A stretch of 64,000 nucleotides of DNA from contig NZ_JASNWF010000002.1 of the NCBI RefSeq assembly GCF_030283205.1, positions 248,001-312,000 of the forward strand. Reading direction: 5' to 3'. A program made the translations under genes and the position numbers. A model generated the notes under the pieces. The model saw nothing but the letters and a program-made list of their open reading frames with translations, was not told where the DNA came from and did not search any database. Shown here one piece after another: positions 52,696 through 60,658 of the stretch; the first letter of the stretch is position 1, and each line of letters begins with the position of its first letter. The DNA is from Actinomadura opuntiae (GTDB taxonomy: Bacteria; Actinomycetota; Actinomycetes; Streptosporangiales; Streptosporangiaceae).

Positions 52696-53529
52696 TCAGC
52701 GCGCTCGGGCCGCGAATGCGCCCGGAGTGAGGCCGGTGCGGGCGCGGAAGAATTTCGAGAAGTTCGCCGGGTCGTCGAATCCCGTCCGGTGGGCGCATTC
52801 GGCGACCGTGATGCGGGTGTGGGCGAGCAGCCTCTTGGCTTCGAGGACCACCCGGTCGTCGATGAACTGCTTGGCGCTGCGGCCGGTCGCTTCGTGCGTC
52901 GCGCGGCTGAGAGTGCGCGGGGAGTAGCCCAGCCGGCGGGCGTACCAGGCGACCTCGCGGGAGGTCGCGAAATGCGCCTCGACGGCGGCGGCGTACGCGG
53001 TGAATGCCTGCCGTCCGGCGGGCGGCGGGGGCGCGCTGTCACTGGCGCGGAGCAGCAGGACTTCCAGCAGCGCGCGCAGTATCGCGGTGCCGCCGGGGGC
53101 CGCGTCGTACTCGCGGCGCAGGTGGTCGGCGGCGAGGCGGACCAGCGCCGGACGTCCGGTCGGCCGCCAGGCGACCGGCCCCAGCGGATCGGCCCCGGGG
53201 GAGCCGTTCGGCACGGACTCGGGGCGGAACAGCACGAGCGTTCCGTCCACCCCGGCGATGTCGTCCCAGCGGTGCACGCGGCCCGGACGGATCCACACGA
53301 TCGTGCCCGGCTCAAGGCGGTGGCGGACGAAATCCACCGTCACGACCCCGTGCCCCGAGTTGACGATCGCGAGCACGTGGAAATCCGCCCGCTGCACCGG
53401 AGGACGCTCGCTGCCTGCGGGCATGGCCCGCAGCCGCGCGAACGTGGACACCTCCACGCCGCCGTCCGGCCCGCCGCCGTCCTGGTAGTGCAGCGTGCGG
53501 ATGGCGGTCCGCTGTCCGTTTTTCACCAT
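52696..53529 (-). CDS. AraC family transcriptional regulator
   Basis: A 277-residue regulator starting at ATG 53529. The N-terminal cupin-like sensor (HVLAIVNSGHGVVTVDFVRHRLEPGTIVWIRPGRVHRWDD) precedes the double helix-turn-helix (about 180-277): REVAWYARRLGYSPRTLSRATHEATGRSAKQFIDDRVVLEAKRLLAHT and VAECAHRTGFDDPANFSKFFRARTGLTPGAF. It faces the alpha/beta-hydrolase gene across 73 bases and probably regulates it. Confidence 0.92.
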   Translation of the reverse strand: MVKNGQRTAIRTLHYQDGGGPDGGVEVSTFARLRAMPAGSERPPVQRADFHVLAIVNSGHGVVTVDFVRHRLEPGTIVWIRPGRVHRWDDIAGVDGTLVLFRPESVPNGSPGADPLGPVAWRPTGRPALVRLAADHLRREYDAAPGGTAILRALLEVLLLRASDSAPPPPAGRQAFTAYAAAVEAHFATSREVAWYARRLGYSPRTLSRATHEATGRSAKQFIDDRVVLEAKRLLAHTRITVAECAHRTGFDDPANFSKFFRARTGLTPGAFAARAR

Positions 53530-53602
53530 AGACAGGCCGGAGCTTACCTGGTCGGCGCCGTGTCCGGTCCCTAGCGTCGAAGGAGATGAAAGGGGACTTC
53601 CG

Positions 53603-54409
53603 ATGAACCAGATGGACATGCGTCAGGTGAACGTTCCGGGCGGGCCGCTGCCGGTGTGGGTGCGGGACGGCGAGCCGACCGCGCTGGTGTTCCTCCACTA
53701 CTGGGGCGGCTCGCACCGCACCTTCGCCCCGGTGATCGACCGCCTCGACGCCGGACGCACCGTCGTGTCCTACGACCACCGGGGCTGGGGAGCGGCCCGC
53801 GGACTGCCAGGTCCGTACGGGATCGGGCGGCTCGCGGACGACGTGCTGGACGTCGTCCGCGAGCTCGGCCTCGGCCGGTACGTCCTCGTCGGGCACTCGA
53901 TGGGCGGGAAGGTCGCCCAGCTGGTCGCGTCGCGGCGGCCCGACGGCCTGGCCGGGCTCGTCCTCGTCGCGCCGGCCCCGCCTCGTCCGGCCGTGGACGC
54001 GCAGGCGGCGGACGCGCTGTCGCACGCCTACGACAGCCGCGCGACGGTCGGCGACGCGCTCCAGCACGTGCTGACCCACCGTCCCCTGCCCGCCGACCTG
54101 CGGGAACAGGTGCTGGCCGACAGCCTCGCCGCGGACGACGACGCCCGGCTCGCCTGGCCGCTGCACGGCATCACCGAGGACATCGCCGCCGCCGCGGCCG
54201 CCATCGACGTCCCGGTGCACATCCTGGCCGGGGAGCACGACCGGGTCGACCCGCCCGCGTCGCTGGAGGCCGACCTCCTGCCCGTCGTCCCGGGCGCGCG
54301 CATGACGGTCATCGAGGGCACGGGCCACCTGTCGCCGCTGGAGGCGCCGGCCCGTCTCGCAACCGAGATCGACCGCTTCGCCGCCGCCCTGGCCCCCGCC
54401 CGCACCTGA
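53603..54409 (+). CDS. Alpha/beta hydrolase
   Basis: A 268-residue enzyme starting at ATG 53603 with AAAGGGGA 6 bases upstream. The nucleophile elbow is GHSMGG, the acid is Asp in LAGEHDRVDPP and the His is in GTGHLSPLEAP, a complete triad; the oxyanion region reads FLHYWGGSHRTF. Fast esterase-like or epoxide-hydrolase-like chemistry is possible, and the substrate is unknown. It is divergent from the AraC-type regulator and ends at a bidirectional terminator. Confidence 0.9.
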   Translation: MNQMDMRQVNVPGGPLPVWVRDGEPTALVFLHYWGGSHRTFAPVIDRLDAGRTVVSYDHRGWGAARGLPGPYGIGRLADDVLDVVRELGLGRYVLVGHSMGGKVAQLVASRRPDGLAGLVLVAPAPPRPAVDAQAADALSHAYDSRATVGDALQHVLTHRPLPADLREQVLADSLAADDDARLAWPLHGITEDIAAAAAAIDVPVHILAGEHDRVDPPASLEADLLPVVPGARMTVIEGTGHLSPLEAPARLATEIDRFAAALAPART

Positions 54410-54423
54410 CGCACCCGCGGCTC

Positions 54424-54455
54424 CGGCGGCACGCGACGGCTCCCGCGTGCCGCCG
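54424..54455. terminator. Bidirectional terminator
   Basis: CGGCGGCACGCG (54424-54435) pairs perfectly with CGCGTGCCGCCG (54444-54455) over an 8-base loop, between two converging genes whose stops are 14 and 5 bases away. Confidence 0.8.
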
Positions 54456-54460
54456 CCGCG

Positions 54461-55399
54461 TCAGTGACCCTGCTTCTTGAGCTGCTCGTTCAGCTTCTCG
54501 ATGTAGGGCTCCTGGGCTTTCCAGGGGACGATCCGGCCCGGCAGCCCGTCCGTCCAGCCGGACGCCGTCCGCGAGGGTCCGACGGGATTGTCGCCGCCTC
54601 CGAAGCCCGCCCATCCCTCGACGCGCAGCTGCGTGCTCTTCGGGTCCACGACGATCGTCTCGGTGCCCTCGACGCGCGTGCCGGCGTCGTCCATGTACGA
54701 GATCCTGAGCCGGTAGCCGCCCGCCGTCCGGCCGAGGTTGTCGATGTGGGGCATCGCCGCCAACGCGCGGTAGGCCGCGGCGCGGACCTTCGGCGGGGCG
54801 GGCACCTCGACGAGCACCGCCTGGAGCAGGTTGATGGTGGAGAGCCGCGGCTGCTGCCGGGCGGCCGGAACCGTGGTGCTCTTGAGCAGCGCGGTCCTGA
54901 GCCGGCCGGGGTCGGTCGGCAGCCGCTGGACGCGGGTGTAGTCGAGGTCGCTGCCCCTGATCAGCGGCCGCTGCCCGACGCGGCTGACCAGGCCCGGCGC
55001 GACGCTGAGCCACGTGCTGCCGTCGCGCCGCGTCCACGTCTCGCTGACGGTGGTGACCTTGCCCAGCTGCTGGACGGTCTTCGTGTGCCAGTAGGTGCCC
55101 GAGGCCGCGGGCTTGGACTCCGCGGTGGTCGCGGCCGCCAGCATGACCTGGCGGCCGGACAGGACCGGCTCCTTCTTGTGGGAGTCCGGCGCGGACAGGT
55201 CGGAGACGACGACGGCCGCCGCCGCCCCCGCGGCCGCGAGCCCGACCCCGGCCGCGATCCAGCGCGTCCTGCGCCCGGACCTGGGCCTGGCGGGGCCGCC
55301 CCGCATCGTGTTCTGGAGCCGGTGCCGGCTGCGGTCGACGGTGTCGGGGGACGGGTCCGGCCCGGCCAGCGCCGTGCCGAGCATCTTCAGTTCATCCAC
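54461..55399 (-). CDS. CU044_5270 family membrane protein, sigma-factor partner
   Basis: A 312-residue protein starting at GTG 55399, which overlaps the sigma factor stop (GTGGATGA). A 45-residue cytoplasmic head (VDELKMLGTALAGPDPSPDTVDRSRHRLQNTM) precedes one membrane helix (WIAAGVGLAAAGAAAAVVVSDL). A 240-residue outer domain contains SGTYWHTKTVQQLGKVTTVSETWTRRDGSTWLSV and repeated-structure strands, as in CU044_5270 proteins. The coupling and topology suggest an anti-sigma or sensor role for the ECF sigma factor; no zinc-binding HxxxCxxC motif is present. Confidence 0.85.
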   Translation of the reverse strand: MDELKMLGTALAGPDPSPDTVDRSRHRLQNTMRGGPARPRSGRRTRWIAAGVGLAAAGAAAAVVVSDLSAPDSHKKEPVLSGRQVMLAAATTAESKPAASGTYWHTKTVQQLGKVTTVSETWTRRDGSTWLSVAPGLVSRVGQRPLIRGSDLDYTRVQRLPTDPGRLRTALLKSTTVPAARQQPRLSTINLLQAVLVEVPAPPKVRAAAYRALAAMPHIDNLGRTAGGYRLRISYMDDAGTRVEGTETIVVDPKSTQLRVEGWAGFGGGDNPVGPSRTASGWTDGLPGRIVPWKAQEPYIEKLNEQLKKQGH

Positions 55400-55967
55400 G
55401 GAAGGCCTCCGGGCGGATCGCGTCGTGCAGTTTCCTGCGGGCTCGGGAGAGGCGGGAGCCCACCGTGCCCGGCGGGATGCCGAGCGCTTCGGCGACCTCG
55501 TCGTACGACAGATCGCCCAGGGCGACGAGGAGCACCACGTCGCGCTCCTCGGGGGAGAGCGCGGCGAGGGCCCTGGCCAGCTGGGGCCGCATGCGCCGGG
55601 CCGCCACCTCGGTGACGACGCGGTCCTCGTGGCTGCCGGCCGCGGGGGCGTCGCCCTTGGCCCGCGCCAGGGCCCGGTAGCGGCGCGCCTCCTTGCGCCG
55701 GTGCTGCCCGACGAGGTTGGTGGCGATCCCGAGCAGCCAGGCGCGCAGGCTGCCCCGCTCGGGATCGAACCGGTCGCGCTTGCCGAACGCCACGCAGAAC
55801 GTCTCGGCGGCGATGTCCTCCGCCACCTGGCCGTCCAGGCGGCCGGCGACGTAGCGGTAGACGTCCCGGAAGTACCGGTCGTGGACATCGGTGAACCGTT
55901 CCGGATCCCGCCGGAAGCCGGTGGCGATGTCGAGGTCGGTCGGCGACTCGCCCACCTCGGCGGTCAC
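55392..55967 (-). CDS. ECF RNA polymerase sigma factor
   Basis: About 191 residues from GTG 55967 (VTAEVGESPTDLD), preceded by AGGACAGG; a GTG at 56036 would add 23 residues. Region 2 (FTDVHDRYFRDVYRYVAGRLDGQVAEDIAAETFCVAFGKRDRFDPERGSLRAWLLGIATNLVGQHRRKEARR) and region 4 (LSPEERDVVLLVALGDLSYDEVAEALGIPPGTVGSRLSRARRKL) are complete. It directs polymerase to its own regulon and is translationally coupled to the membrane protein downstream, the likely signal input. Confidence 0.93.
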   Translation of the reverse strand: MTAEVGESPTDLDIATGFRRDPERFTDVHDRYFRDVYRYVAGRLDGQVAEDIAAETFCVAFGKRDRFDPERGSLRAWLLGIATNLVGQHRRKEARRYRALARAKGDAPAAGSHEDRVVTEVAARRMRPQLARALAALSPEERDVVLLVALGDLSYDEVAEALGIPPGTVGSRLSRARRKLHDAIRPEAFRG

Positions 55968-56120
55968 GTACCTGTCCTGGTCATTGCGGACCCTTTCGAG
56001 TGTTCGGCCAACGTTCCCCCATACTTCGCCGAACACCGGTTCCGTCTTCGCGACGATCCGGCCCGCCCGTCCGTGGCGCGGACCCGGCGCCGGAGCGCCA
56101 TGAGGGTGCCGCGCTCGGCG

Positions 56121-56600
56121 TCAGCGCGTTCGACGCCGGTCGGCGCTCTGTTCCAGGGCGGCCTCGTAGGCGCGCAGCGCGGTGATGACCGTGGCGCGTT
56201 CGGCGGGGGCGAGGTCGCGCATGACGCGCTCCCAGGCGGAGGCGCTGCCGGAGAGCCATTCGGTGATCGGCCCGGTGTAGGCGGGGGCGATGGCGACGAT
56301 GCGGCGGCGGCGGTCGGCGGGGTCGGCGGTGCGCTCCAGGACGCCGGGCCGCGCGAGTTCGCTCACCATCAGGCTGACGGTCGTCGGGGCGACCTCCAGC
56401 CGCGCGGCGAGCTCGTTGACGCTCGCCGGGCCGTCGTACTCCAGGTGGGCCAGCAGCGCGAGGTGGCGCGGCGCCAGGTCCAGGCCCTGGAGGGCCGGCG
56501 GGACGGGCAGGCGCTTGGCGCGGCCGACGAGCCGCGGCATGAGCAGCAGCAGGGTGCGGACGGCCTCGTCGACGGCCGGACCGCCCGGTCCCGTGGACAT
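56121..56600 (-). CDS. MarR family transcriptional regulator
   Basis: A 159-residue regulator starting at ATG 56600 with GAGGAGGGG 5 bases upstream. Winged helix: LDLAPRHLALLAHLEYDGPASVNELAARLEVAPTTVSLMVSELARPGVLERTADPADRRRRIVAI, a standard MarR core with the DPADRRRR wing. No cysteine is positioned for oxidation sensing, so a small-molecule ligand is more likely. It is divergent from the tautomerase gene with two palindromes in the 63-base gap. Confidence 0.93.
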   Translation of the reverse strand: MSTGPGGPAVDEAVRTLLLLMPRLVGRAKRLPVPPALQGLDLAPRHLALLAHLEYDGPASVNELAARLEVAPTTVSLMVSELARPGVLERTADPADRRRRIVAIAPAYTGPITEWLSGSASAWERVMRDLAPAERATVITALRAYEAALEQSADRRRTR

Positions 56601-56619
56601 CGGGCCCCTCCTCAAGTAC

Positions 56620-56648
56620 CTTTGAAATCAAAGCCTTTGCAGTCAAAG
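56620..56648. promoter_or_regulatory. Tandem MarR-type operators
   Basis: CTTTGAAATCAAAG (56620-56633) and CTTTGCAGTCAAAG (56635-56648) are palindromes with centres 15 bp apart, in the gap between the divergent MarR and tautomerase genes. They are the obvious sites for repression of both. Confidence 0.75.
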
Positions 56649-56663
56649 AGAACGGGGACCACT

Positions 56664-57044
56664 GTGCCGCATCTGACCGCCCACATTCCAGAGGACAGGC
56701 TGGCGGGCAACGAGGCCGGGCTGATCGCGGCCCTGACCGAGGCGATCGTCGGCGTATACGGCGAATGGGCCCGCGACCTGGTGGGCGTCCGGCTGGCGGG
56801 CGTCCCCGCGGGCCGCTTCGCGCAGGGCGGCAAGGCCGTGGACACCGGCGCCTCGCTGGCCCTGGGCGTCCGCGCCGCCGCCTTCGACCGCCCCGACGCC
56901 GCCGAGATCACCGCCCGCCTCGGCGCCGCCCTCACCGACGCGGTCACCGGCGTCCTCGGCGAGGAGTTCCGCGCCGGCACCATGGTGGAACTCGTCGCGT
57001 CCCCGCAGGAACGGACCTTCGTCGGCGGCGCCCCCGCCGCCTGA
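56664..57044 (+). CDS. Tautomerase (4-oxalocrotonate/MIF superfamily) protein
   Basis: A 126-residue protein starting at GTG 56664 after GGGGA. The second residue is Pro (MPHLTAHIPED), the catalytic base of the tautomerase superfamily once Met is removed. The double length, with two beta-alpha-beta units (1-60 and 61-126), fits the larger MSAD/cis-CaaD-like or MIF-like group. The substrate is unknown, possibly an aromatic breakdown product or an electrophile sensed by the divergent MarR. Confidence 0.85.
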   Translation: MPHLTAHIPEDRLAGNEAGLIAALTEAIVGVYGEWARDLVGVRLAGVPAGRFAQGGKAVDTGASLALGVRAAAFDRPDAAEITARLGAALTDAVTGVLGEEFRAGTMVELVASPQERTFVGGAPAA

Positions 57045-57062
57045 CCGCGCGGCGAGGGCCGG

Positions 57063-58127
57063 CTAGGGGCGGGCCGCCCCGGTCCTCGTCGCCCCGGTCC
57101 TCGCCGCCCGGACGCGGCGGCGGGCGAGGTCGTCGGCGGCCCGGGCGGGGGTCTCACCGAGCCGGTCGGCGGTGTCGAACAGGCCGGTGACCGTGTCCTC
57201 GATGGCGGCGACGCGGGCCCGCGCCTCGTCGGGGCCGAGCCGGTGGAGCTCCGTCGTGACCGCGTGGATCACCCCGCCCGCGCTGGCGACGTGGTCGGGC
57301 ACCCAGAGGATCCCGCGCCGGTGCAGCAGGTCGGCCACGCCGGGCGAGGCGAGCTGGTTGTTCGCGGGCCCGACGACGGCCCGGCAGCGCAGCCGCGGCA
57401 CGACCGGCTCGGTCAGGACGCCGCCGAGGGCGGCGGGGACGAGGAAGTCGGCGTCCGCGTCCAGGATCCGGTCGGGGTCGGTCCAGGCGGCGCCGAGCGC
57501 CTCGGCCTTCGGCCGTTTGCCGGGGTCGATGTCGGTGACCGTCAGGTCCGCGCCCTCCGCCGCGAGCAGCCCCGCCAGGTGCTCGCCCACGTGCCCGAGG
57601 CCGATCAGGGCGAAGCGGCGGCCGGCCAGGCTCCGGGTGCCGTCCAGGCGGCGGGCGGCGGCGCGCAGTGCGGCGAGCGTCCCCAGCGCGGTGTGCGGGG
57701 ACGGGTCGCCGCTGCCGCCGTCCCCGGCGGGCCGGCAGAACACGTGCGGCGTGATCTCGCCGATCACCGCCATGTCGGCGGGCGCGGTCCCGACGTCGGG
57801 TCCGGCCGAGTACGCCCCGTCCAGCGCGGCGATCGCGTCGCCGACGTCGTGCAGCGCGTCGCGCCGCCGGGGCCCGTCGAGCACCGTCCCCTCGGGGAGC
57901 GCGACCACGGTCTTCCCGCCGCCGTTGGCCAGCCCGGCCGCCGCGAACTTCGCGGTCATGGCGGCCGACAGCCGCAGGGCGTCGGCGAGGCCGTCCCGCC
58001 AGCCGGGGTACCGCCACATCCGCACGCCGCCGGCGGCCGGGCCGAGCGCCGTCGAATGGACGGCGACGACGATCGGCAGCCCCGAGCGCGGCCCGGTCCG
58101 GACGACCACCTGTTCGTGCTCGAACAT
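57063..58127 (-). CDS. Second Glu/Leu/Phe/Val dehydrogenase family enzyme
   Basis: A 354-residue NAD-dependent amino acid dehydrogenase starting at ATG 58127 after GAGGGGGAA. Lysines are conserved in AAMTAKFAAAGL and NGGGKTVVALP, and the cofactor turn is ALIGLGHVGEHLAGLL. VVGPANNQLA matches the family. It is clearly diverged from the Vdh-type enzyme at 10343 (for example MTAKFAAAGLAN against [12 protein letters not shown]). It could be a leucine or phenylalanine dehydrogenase. A divergent Lrp/AsnC gene next to it suggests amino-acid-induced control, as for bkd/ldh systems. Confidence 0.88.
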   Translation of the reverse strand: MFEHEQVVVRTGPRSGLPIVVAVHSTALGPAAGGVRMWRYPGWRDGLADALRLSAAMTAKFAAAGLANGGGKTVVALPEGTVLDGPRRRDALHDVGDAIAALDGAYSAGPDVGTAPADMAVIGEITPHVFCRPAGDGGSGDPSPHTALGTLAALRAAARRLDGTRSLAGRRFALIGLGHVGEHLAGLLAAEGADLTVTDIDPGKRPKAEALGAAWTDPDRILDADADFLVPAALGGVLTEPVVPRLRCRAVVGPANNQLASPGVADLLHRRGILWVPDHVASAGGVIHAVTTELHRLGPDEARARVAAIEDTVTGLFDTADRLGETPARAADDLARRRVRAARTGATRTGAARP

Positions 58128-58232
58128 CGTTCCCCCTCGTTCGCACGCAGTTCGTATCGAGAATCGGACGTATGACCGCGGATTTCCAGGTGGACCGAAC
58201 GTTTGGCTGAAATCGGTGTTACCTTCCCGGCC

Positions 58233-58751
58233 ATGGACGAACTTGATTCGGGGATCGTGCGGCTTCTCCAGACGGATGCGCGGCAGTCCAACCGGGAGCT
58301 CGCCCGCAGGCTCGGCATCGCGCCCTCGACGTGCCTGGAGCGGGTCCGCGCGCTCACCCGCCGGGGCGTGATCCGCGGCTACCACGCCGACATCGACCCC
58401 GCCGCCCTGAACCGCCGCGTCCAGGCGCTGGTGTCGATCCAGGTGCGCCCGCTGAGCCGCACCGCGATCGACGCGTTCAAGGAGTTCGCGGGCGGGCTGC
58501 CCGAGGTGCTGCGGGTCTTCGTGCTGTCCGGCGACGACGACTTCCTGCTGCACGTCGCCGTCCAGGACCTCGACCACCTGCACGCCTTCCTCGTCGACCG
58601 GCTCGCCGGCCGGCGCGAGATCACCGGCTTCCGCTCGTCGGTGATCTTCGAGCAGGTCGCCGACCGCGCCCCCGTCCGGCTGCCGTCCCCCCGGGAGGCG
58701 GGCGGGCGCGCGGCGGCTGGGATCATTGACGGGAGCACTGGTCGCAGGTGA
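58233..58751 (+). CDS. Lrp/AsnC family transcriptional regulator
   Basis: A 172-residue regulator starting at ATG 58233. Helix-turn-helix: LDSGIVRLLQTDARQSNRELARRLGIAPSTCLERVRALTRRGVIRGYHADI. The RAM/ACT-like effector domain follows (VQALVSIQVRPLSRTAIDAFKEF ... VLSGDDDFLLHVAVQDLDHLHAFL). A 20-residue tail extends past the usual end. It is divergent from the amino acid dehydrogenase, its likely target, and lies 21 bases before purC. Confidence 0.93.
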   Translation: MDELDSGIVRLLQTDARQSNRELARRLGIAPSTCLERVRALTRRGVIRGYHADIDPAALNRRVQALVSIQVRPLSRTAIDAFKEFAGGLPEVLRVFVLSGDDDFLLHVAVQDLDHLHAFLVDRLAGRREITGFRSSVIFEQVADRAPVRLPSPREAGGRAAAGIIDGSTGRR

Positions 58752-58772
58752 GCGGGAGTTGAGGGGGACGGC

Positions 58773-59606
58773 GTGGAGCTGCTGCACTCGGGGAAGGTCC
58801 GGGACGTCTACGCGGACGGGGACGACCTGGTCCTCGTCGCGTCCGACCGGGTGAGCGTGTACGACGTCGTCCTGCCGACGCTGGTCCCGGACAAGGGCAA
58901 GATCCTCACCCAGCTGTCGCTGTGGTGGTTCGAGCAGCTCGCCGACGTCGTGCCGAACCACGTGATCTCCGGGACCGACGTGCCGGACGAATGGGCCGGC
59001 CGGGCCGTCCGCTGCAAGCGGCTGACGATGCTGCCCGTCGAGTGGATCGCCCGCGGCTACCTCGCCGGGCTCGGGCTCAAGGAGTACGAGAAGGGCGGCA
59101 CCGTCTCCGGGATCGCGCTGCCGGACGGCCTGGTCGAGGCGTCGAGGCTGCCCGAGCCGATCTTCACGCCGACGACGAAGGCGACCGAGGGGCACGACGA
59201 GTTCATCACCTACGACGACGTCGTCGCCGAGATCGGCGCGGACACGGCGGCGCACCTCAAGGACGTCACGCTGGAGGTCTATCGGCGCGGCGCCGCGATC
59301 GCGGCCGAGCGCGGCATCATCATCGCCGACACCAAGCTGGAGTTCGGCCGCGCCGCCGACGGCACGCTGGTGCTGGCCGACGAGGTGCTGACGTCCGACT
59401 CGTCCCGGTTCTGGCCCGCCGACGAGTGGGAGCCCGGCCGTCCGCAGCGCTCCTATGACAAGCAGTACGTCCGCGACTGGAGCAGCACCCTCGACTGGGA
59501 CCGCACCCCGCCCGGCCCGGCGATCCCGCAGGACGTCGTGGACGCCACCCGCGCCCGCTACATCGAGGTCTACGAGCGCCTCACCGGCCGCCGCTGGGAG
59601 TCCTGA
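58773..59606 (+). CDS. purC: Phosphoribosylaminoimidazole-succinocarboxamide synthase
   Basis: A 277-residue SAICAR synthetase, the aspartate-adding step of purine synthesis, starting at GTG 58773 (GAGGGGG upstream). Signatures are LLHSGKVRDVYADGDDLVLVASDRVSVYDVVLP, LPVEWIARGYLAGLGLKEYEKGG, FTPTTKATEGHDEFITYDD, IIIADTKLEFG and LADEVLTSDSSRFWP. It is close behind the Lrp gene, but purine control is likely separate. A GC-rich hairpin (CCGGCGG at 59607-59613 with CCGCCGG at 59627-59633) directly follows the stop. Confidence 0.97.
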   Translation: MELLHSGKVRDVYADGDDLVLVASDRVSVYDVVLPTLVPDKGKILTQLSLWWFEQLADVVPNHVISGTDVPDEWAGRAVRCKRLTMLPVEWIARGYLAGLGLKEYEKGGTVSGIALPDGLVEASRLPEPIFTPTTKATEGHDEFITYDDVVAEIGADTAAHLKDVTLEVYRRGAAIAAERGIIIADTKLEFGRAADGTLVLADEVLTSDSSRFWPADEWEPGRPQRSYDKQYVRDWSSTLDWDRTPPGPAIPQDVVDATRARYIEVYERLTGRRWES

Positions 59607-59739
59607 CCGGCGGCCGCCGTCGGAGCCCGCCGGCCGCTGACGGTCGGTGACGTCGCGGCGCGGACGGTGAACGCAGGCCGGGGCGCGGGACGTACTGCGA
59701 GGTGACGGGCGACTTTCCGGAGCGGAGGGGGCCGTCTGC

Positions 59740-60207
59740 GTGGGCGTCGAGGACGTGCTCGGTGGCGTGGACCGGGAGGGGCTGACCGTGCTCGGCGCGG
59801 TCGCGCTGCCGGGGGCGAGCAGGTCGGTCGGCCTGGCGCGCGGCTTCGTCCGCGGCCTGCTGGCGGGCCTGCCGAACCTGGACGACGTGGTGCTGGCGGT
59901 CAGCGAGACGGTCGCGAACGCGGTGACGCACACGGCGTCGGGGCTGGAGGGCGGCCGGGTGGCGGTGGCCGTGGCGGCCGCGCCGGGGACGGTGCGGCTG
60001 GAGGTCGCCGACGACGGGGCGTCCGGGGCGCGCCCGTACGTGAAGGAGGACTCCGGCGCGGAGAGCGGGCGGGGCATGCGGATCGTGCAGGGCCTCGCGG
60101 CGCGGTGGGGCTACCGGACGGACGGGACGCGGACGGTGGTGTGGGCGGAGTTCCCGGCCCCGGACGCGTGGGTCCGGGGCCGGGGGGACGTCAGCGGCCC
60201 CGGTTGA
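59740..60207 (+). CDS. ATP-binding anti-sigma-type (HATPase_c_2) protein
   Basis: A 155-residue GHKL ATPase of the RsbW/SpoIIAB type starting at GTG 59740. Features are PGASRSVGLARGFVRGLL, the N-box VVLAVSETVANAVTHTA, G1 LEVADDGASGARP and G2 SGRGMRIVQGLAARWGY. Such proteins are abundant in actinomycetes, where they bind sigma factors or anti-anti-sigma proteins; the partner is unknown here. Its final 17 bases overlap a small leftward gene. Confidence 0.9.
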   Translation: MGVEDVLGGVDREGLTVLGAVALPGASRSVGLARGFVRGLLAGLPNLDDVVLAVSETVANAVTHTASGLEGGRVAVAVAAAPGTVRLEVADDGASGARPYVKEDSGAESGRGMRIVQGLAARWGYRTDGTRTVVWAEFPAPDAWVRGRGDVSGPG

Positions 60208-60337
60208 ACTGGCGGGTGGGCAGCCGGCGGGCGTTGCGGCGGTTGTTCGCGATCGCCGCCGACCTGAAGTCGGGCTGTTTGTTCTTGCCCTTCTTCGGGT
60301 CCTGCTTCGGGTTTCGAGCATGGTCGTTCGTACGCAA
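60191..60337 (-). CDS. Small basic protein (48 aa), unannotated family
   Basis: A 48-residue, strongly basic hydrophilic protein starting at TTG 60337. GGAGGTGG lies 6 bases upstream, one of the best ribosome binding sites in the window. The sequence opens LRTNDHARNPKQDPKKGKNK (Met in place of Leu) and ends in NNRRNARRLPTRQFNRGR. It has no hydrophobic segment or cysteine. Composition suggests a nucleic-acid or ribosome-associated protein. I recognise no named family. It is short enough to be missed by length cutoffs. Confidence 0.6.
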   Translation of the reverse strand: MRTNDHARNPKQDPKKGKNKQPDFRSAAIANNRRNARRLPTRQFNRGR

Positions 60338-60658
60338 GGAAAACCACCTCCGGGCATGGGTGCAGTGCAGCCGTGAAAGGGTGAGAAGAGGCCGGAGGCA
60401 TGGCGAAAACGCTGGTCACGCGGGTAGGCGTGCACCAGTGGAAATGTTCTCGGAAAGGCGCCTTCGGCGTGGAGGGATGGGGAGCGGGCCCGGCATCAGG
60501 CGGGCGGCTCGACCGCGAAGTATCAAAGCTCCATGATCAGGAGTATTGGCGGACGCGGTCCGCGTGTCAACCCCCTTTTTTTCGCCCGTATTCCGATGGC
60601 GCGTTCTGTGGGGTACGTGTCGTTGACGCCATGACGCGGCGGGAGCCAGCCTGGAGAC
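60338..60658. other. 321-base intergenic region before the GlxA-type gene
   Basis: Promoter space for the small leftward gene and for the rightward GlxA-type regulator. It contains an unusually AT-rich patch (about 60520-60590, including a run of seven T residues) and TTGACG at 60623-60628. No convincing gene was found: the ATG at 60400 has a ribosome binding site but its frame runs through GlxA as an unlikely protein. Confidence 0.5.

Noticed and set aside
60400..60658. Possible gene from ATG 60400 with an upstream GGAGG
   Set aside because: The frame continues into GlxA as a Gly/Arg-rich shadow and shows no family or coding bias before it.
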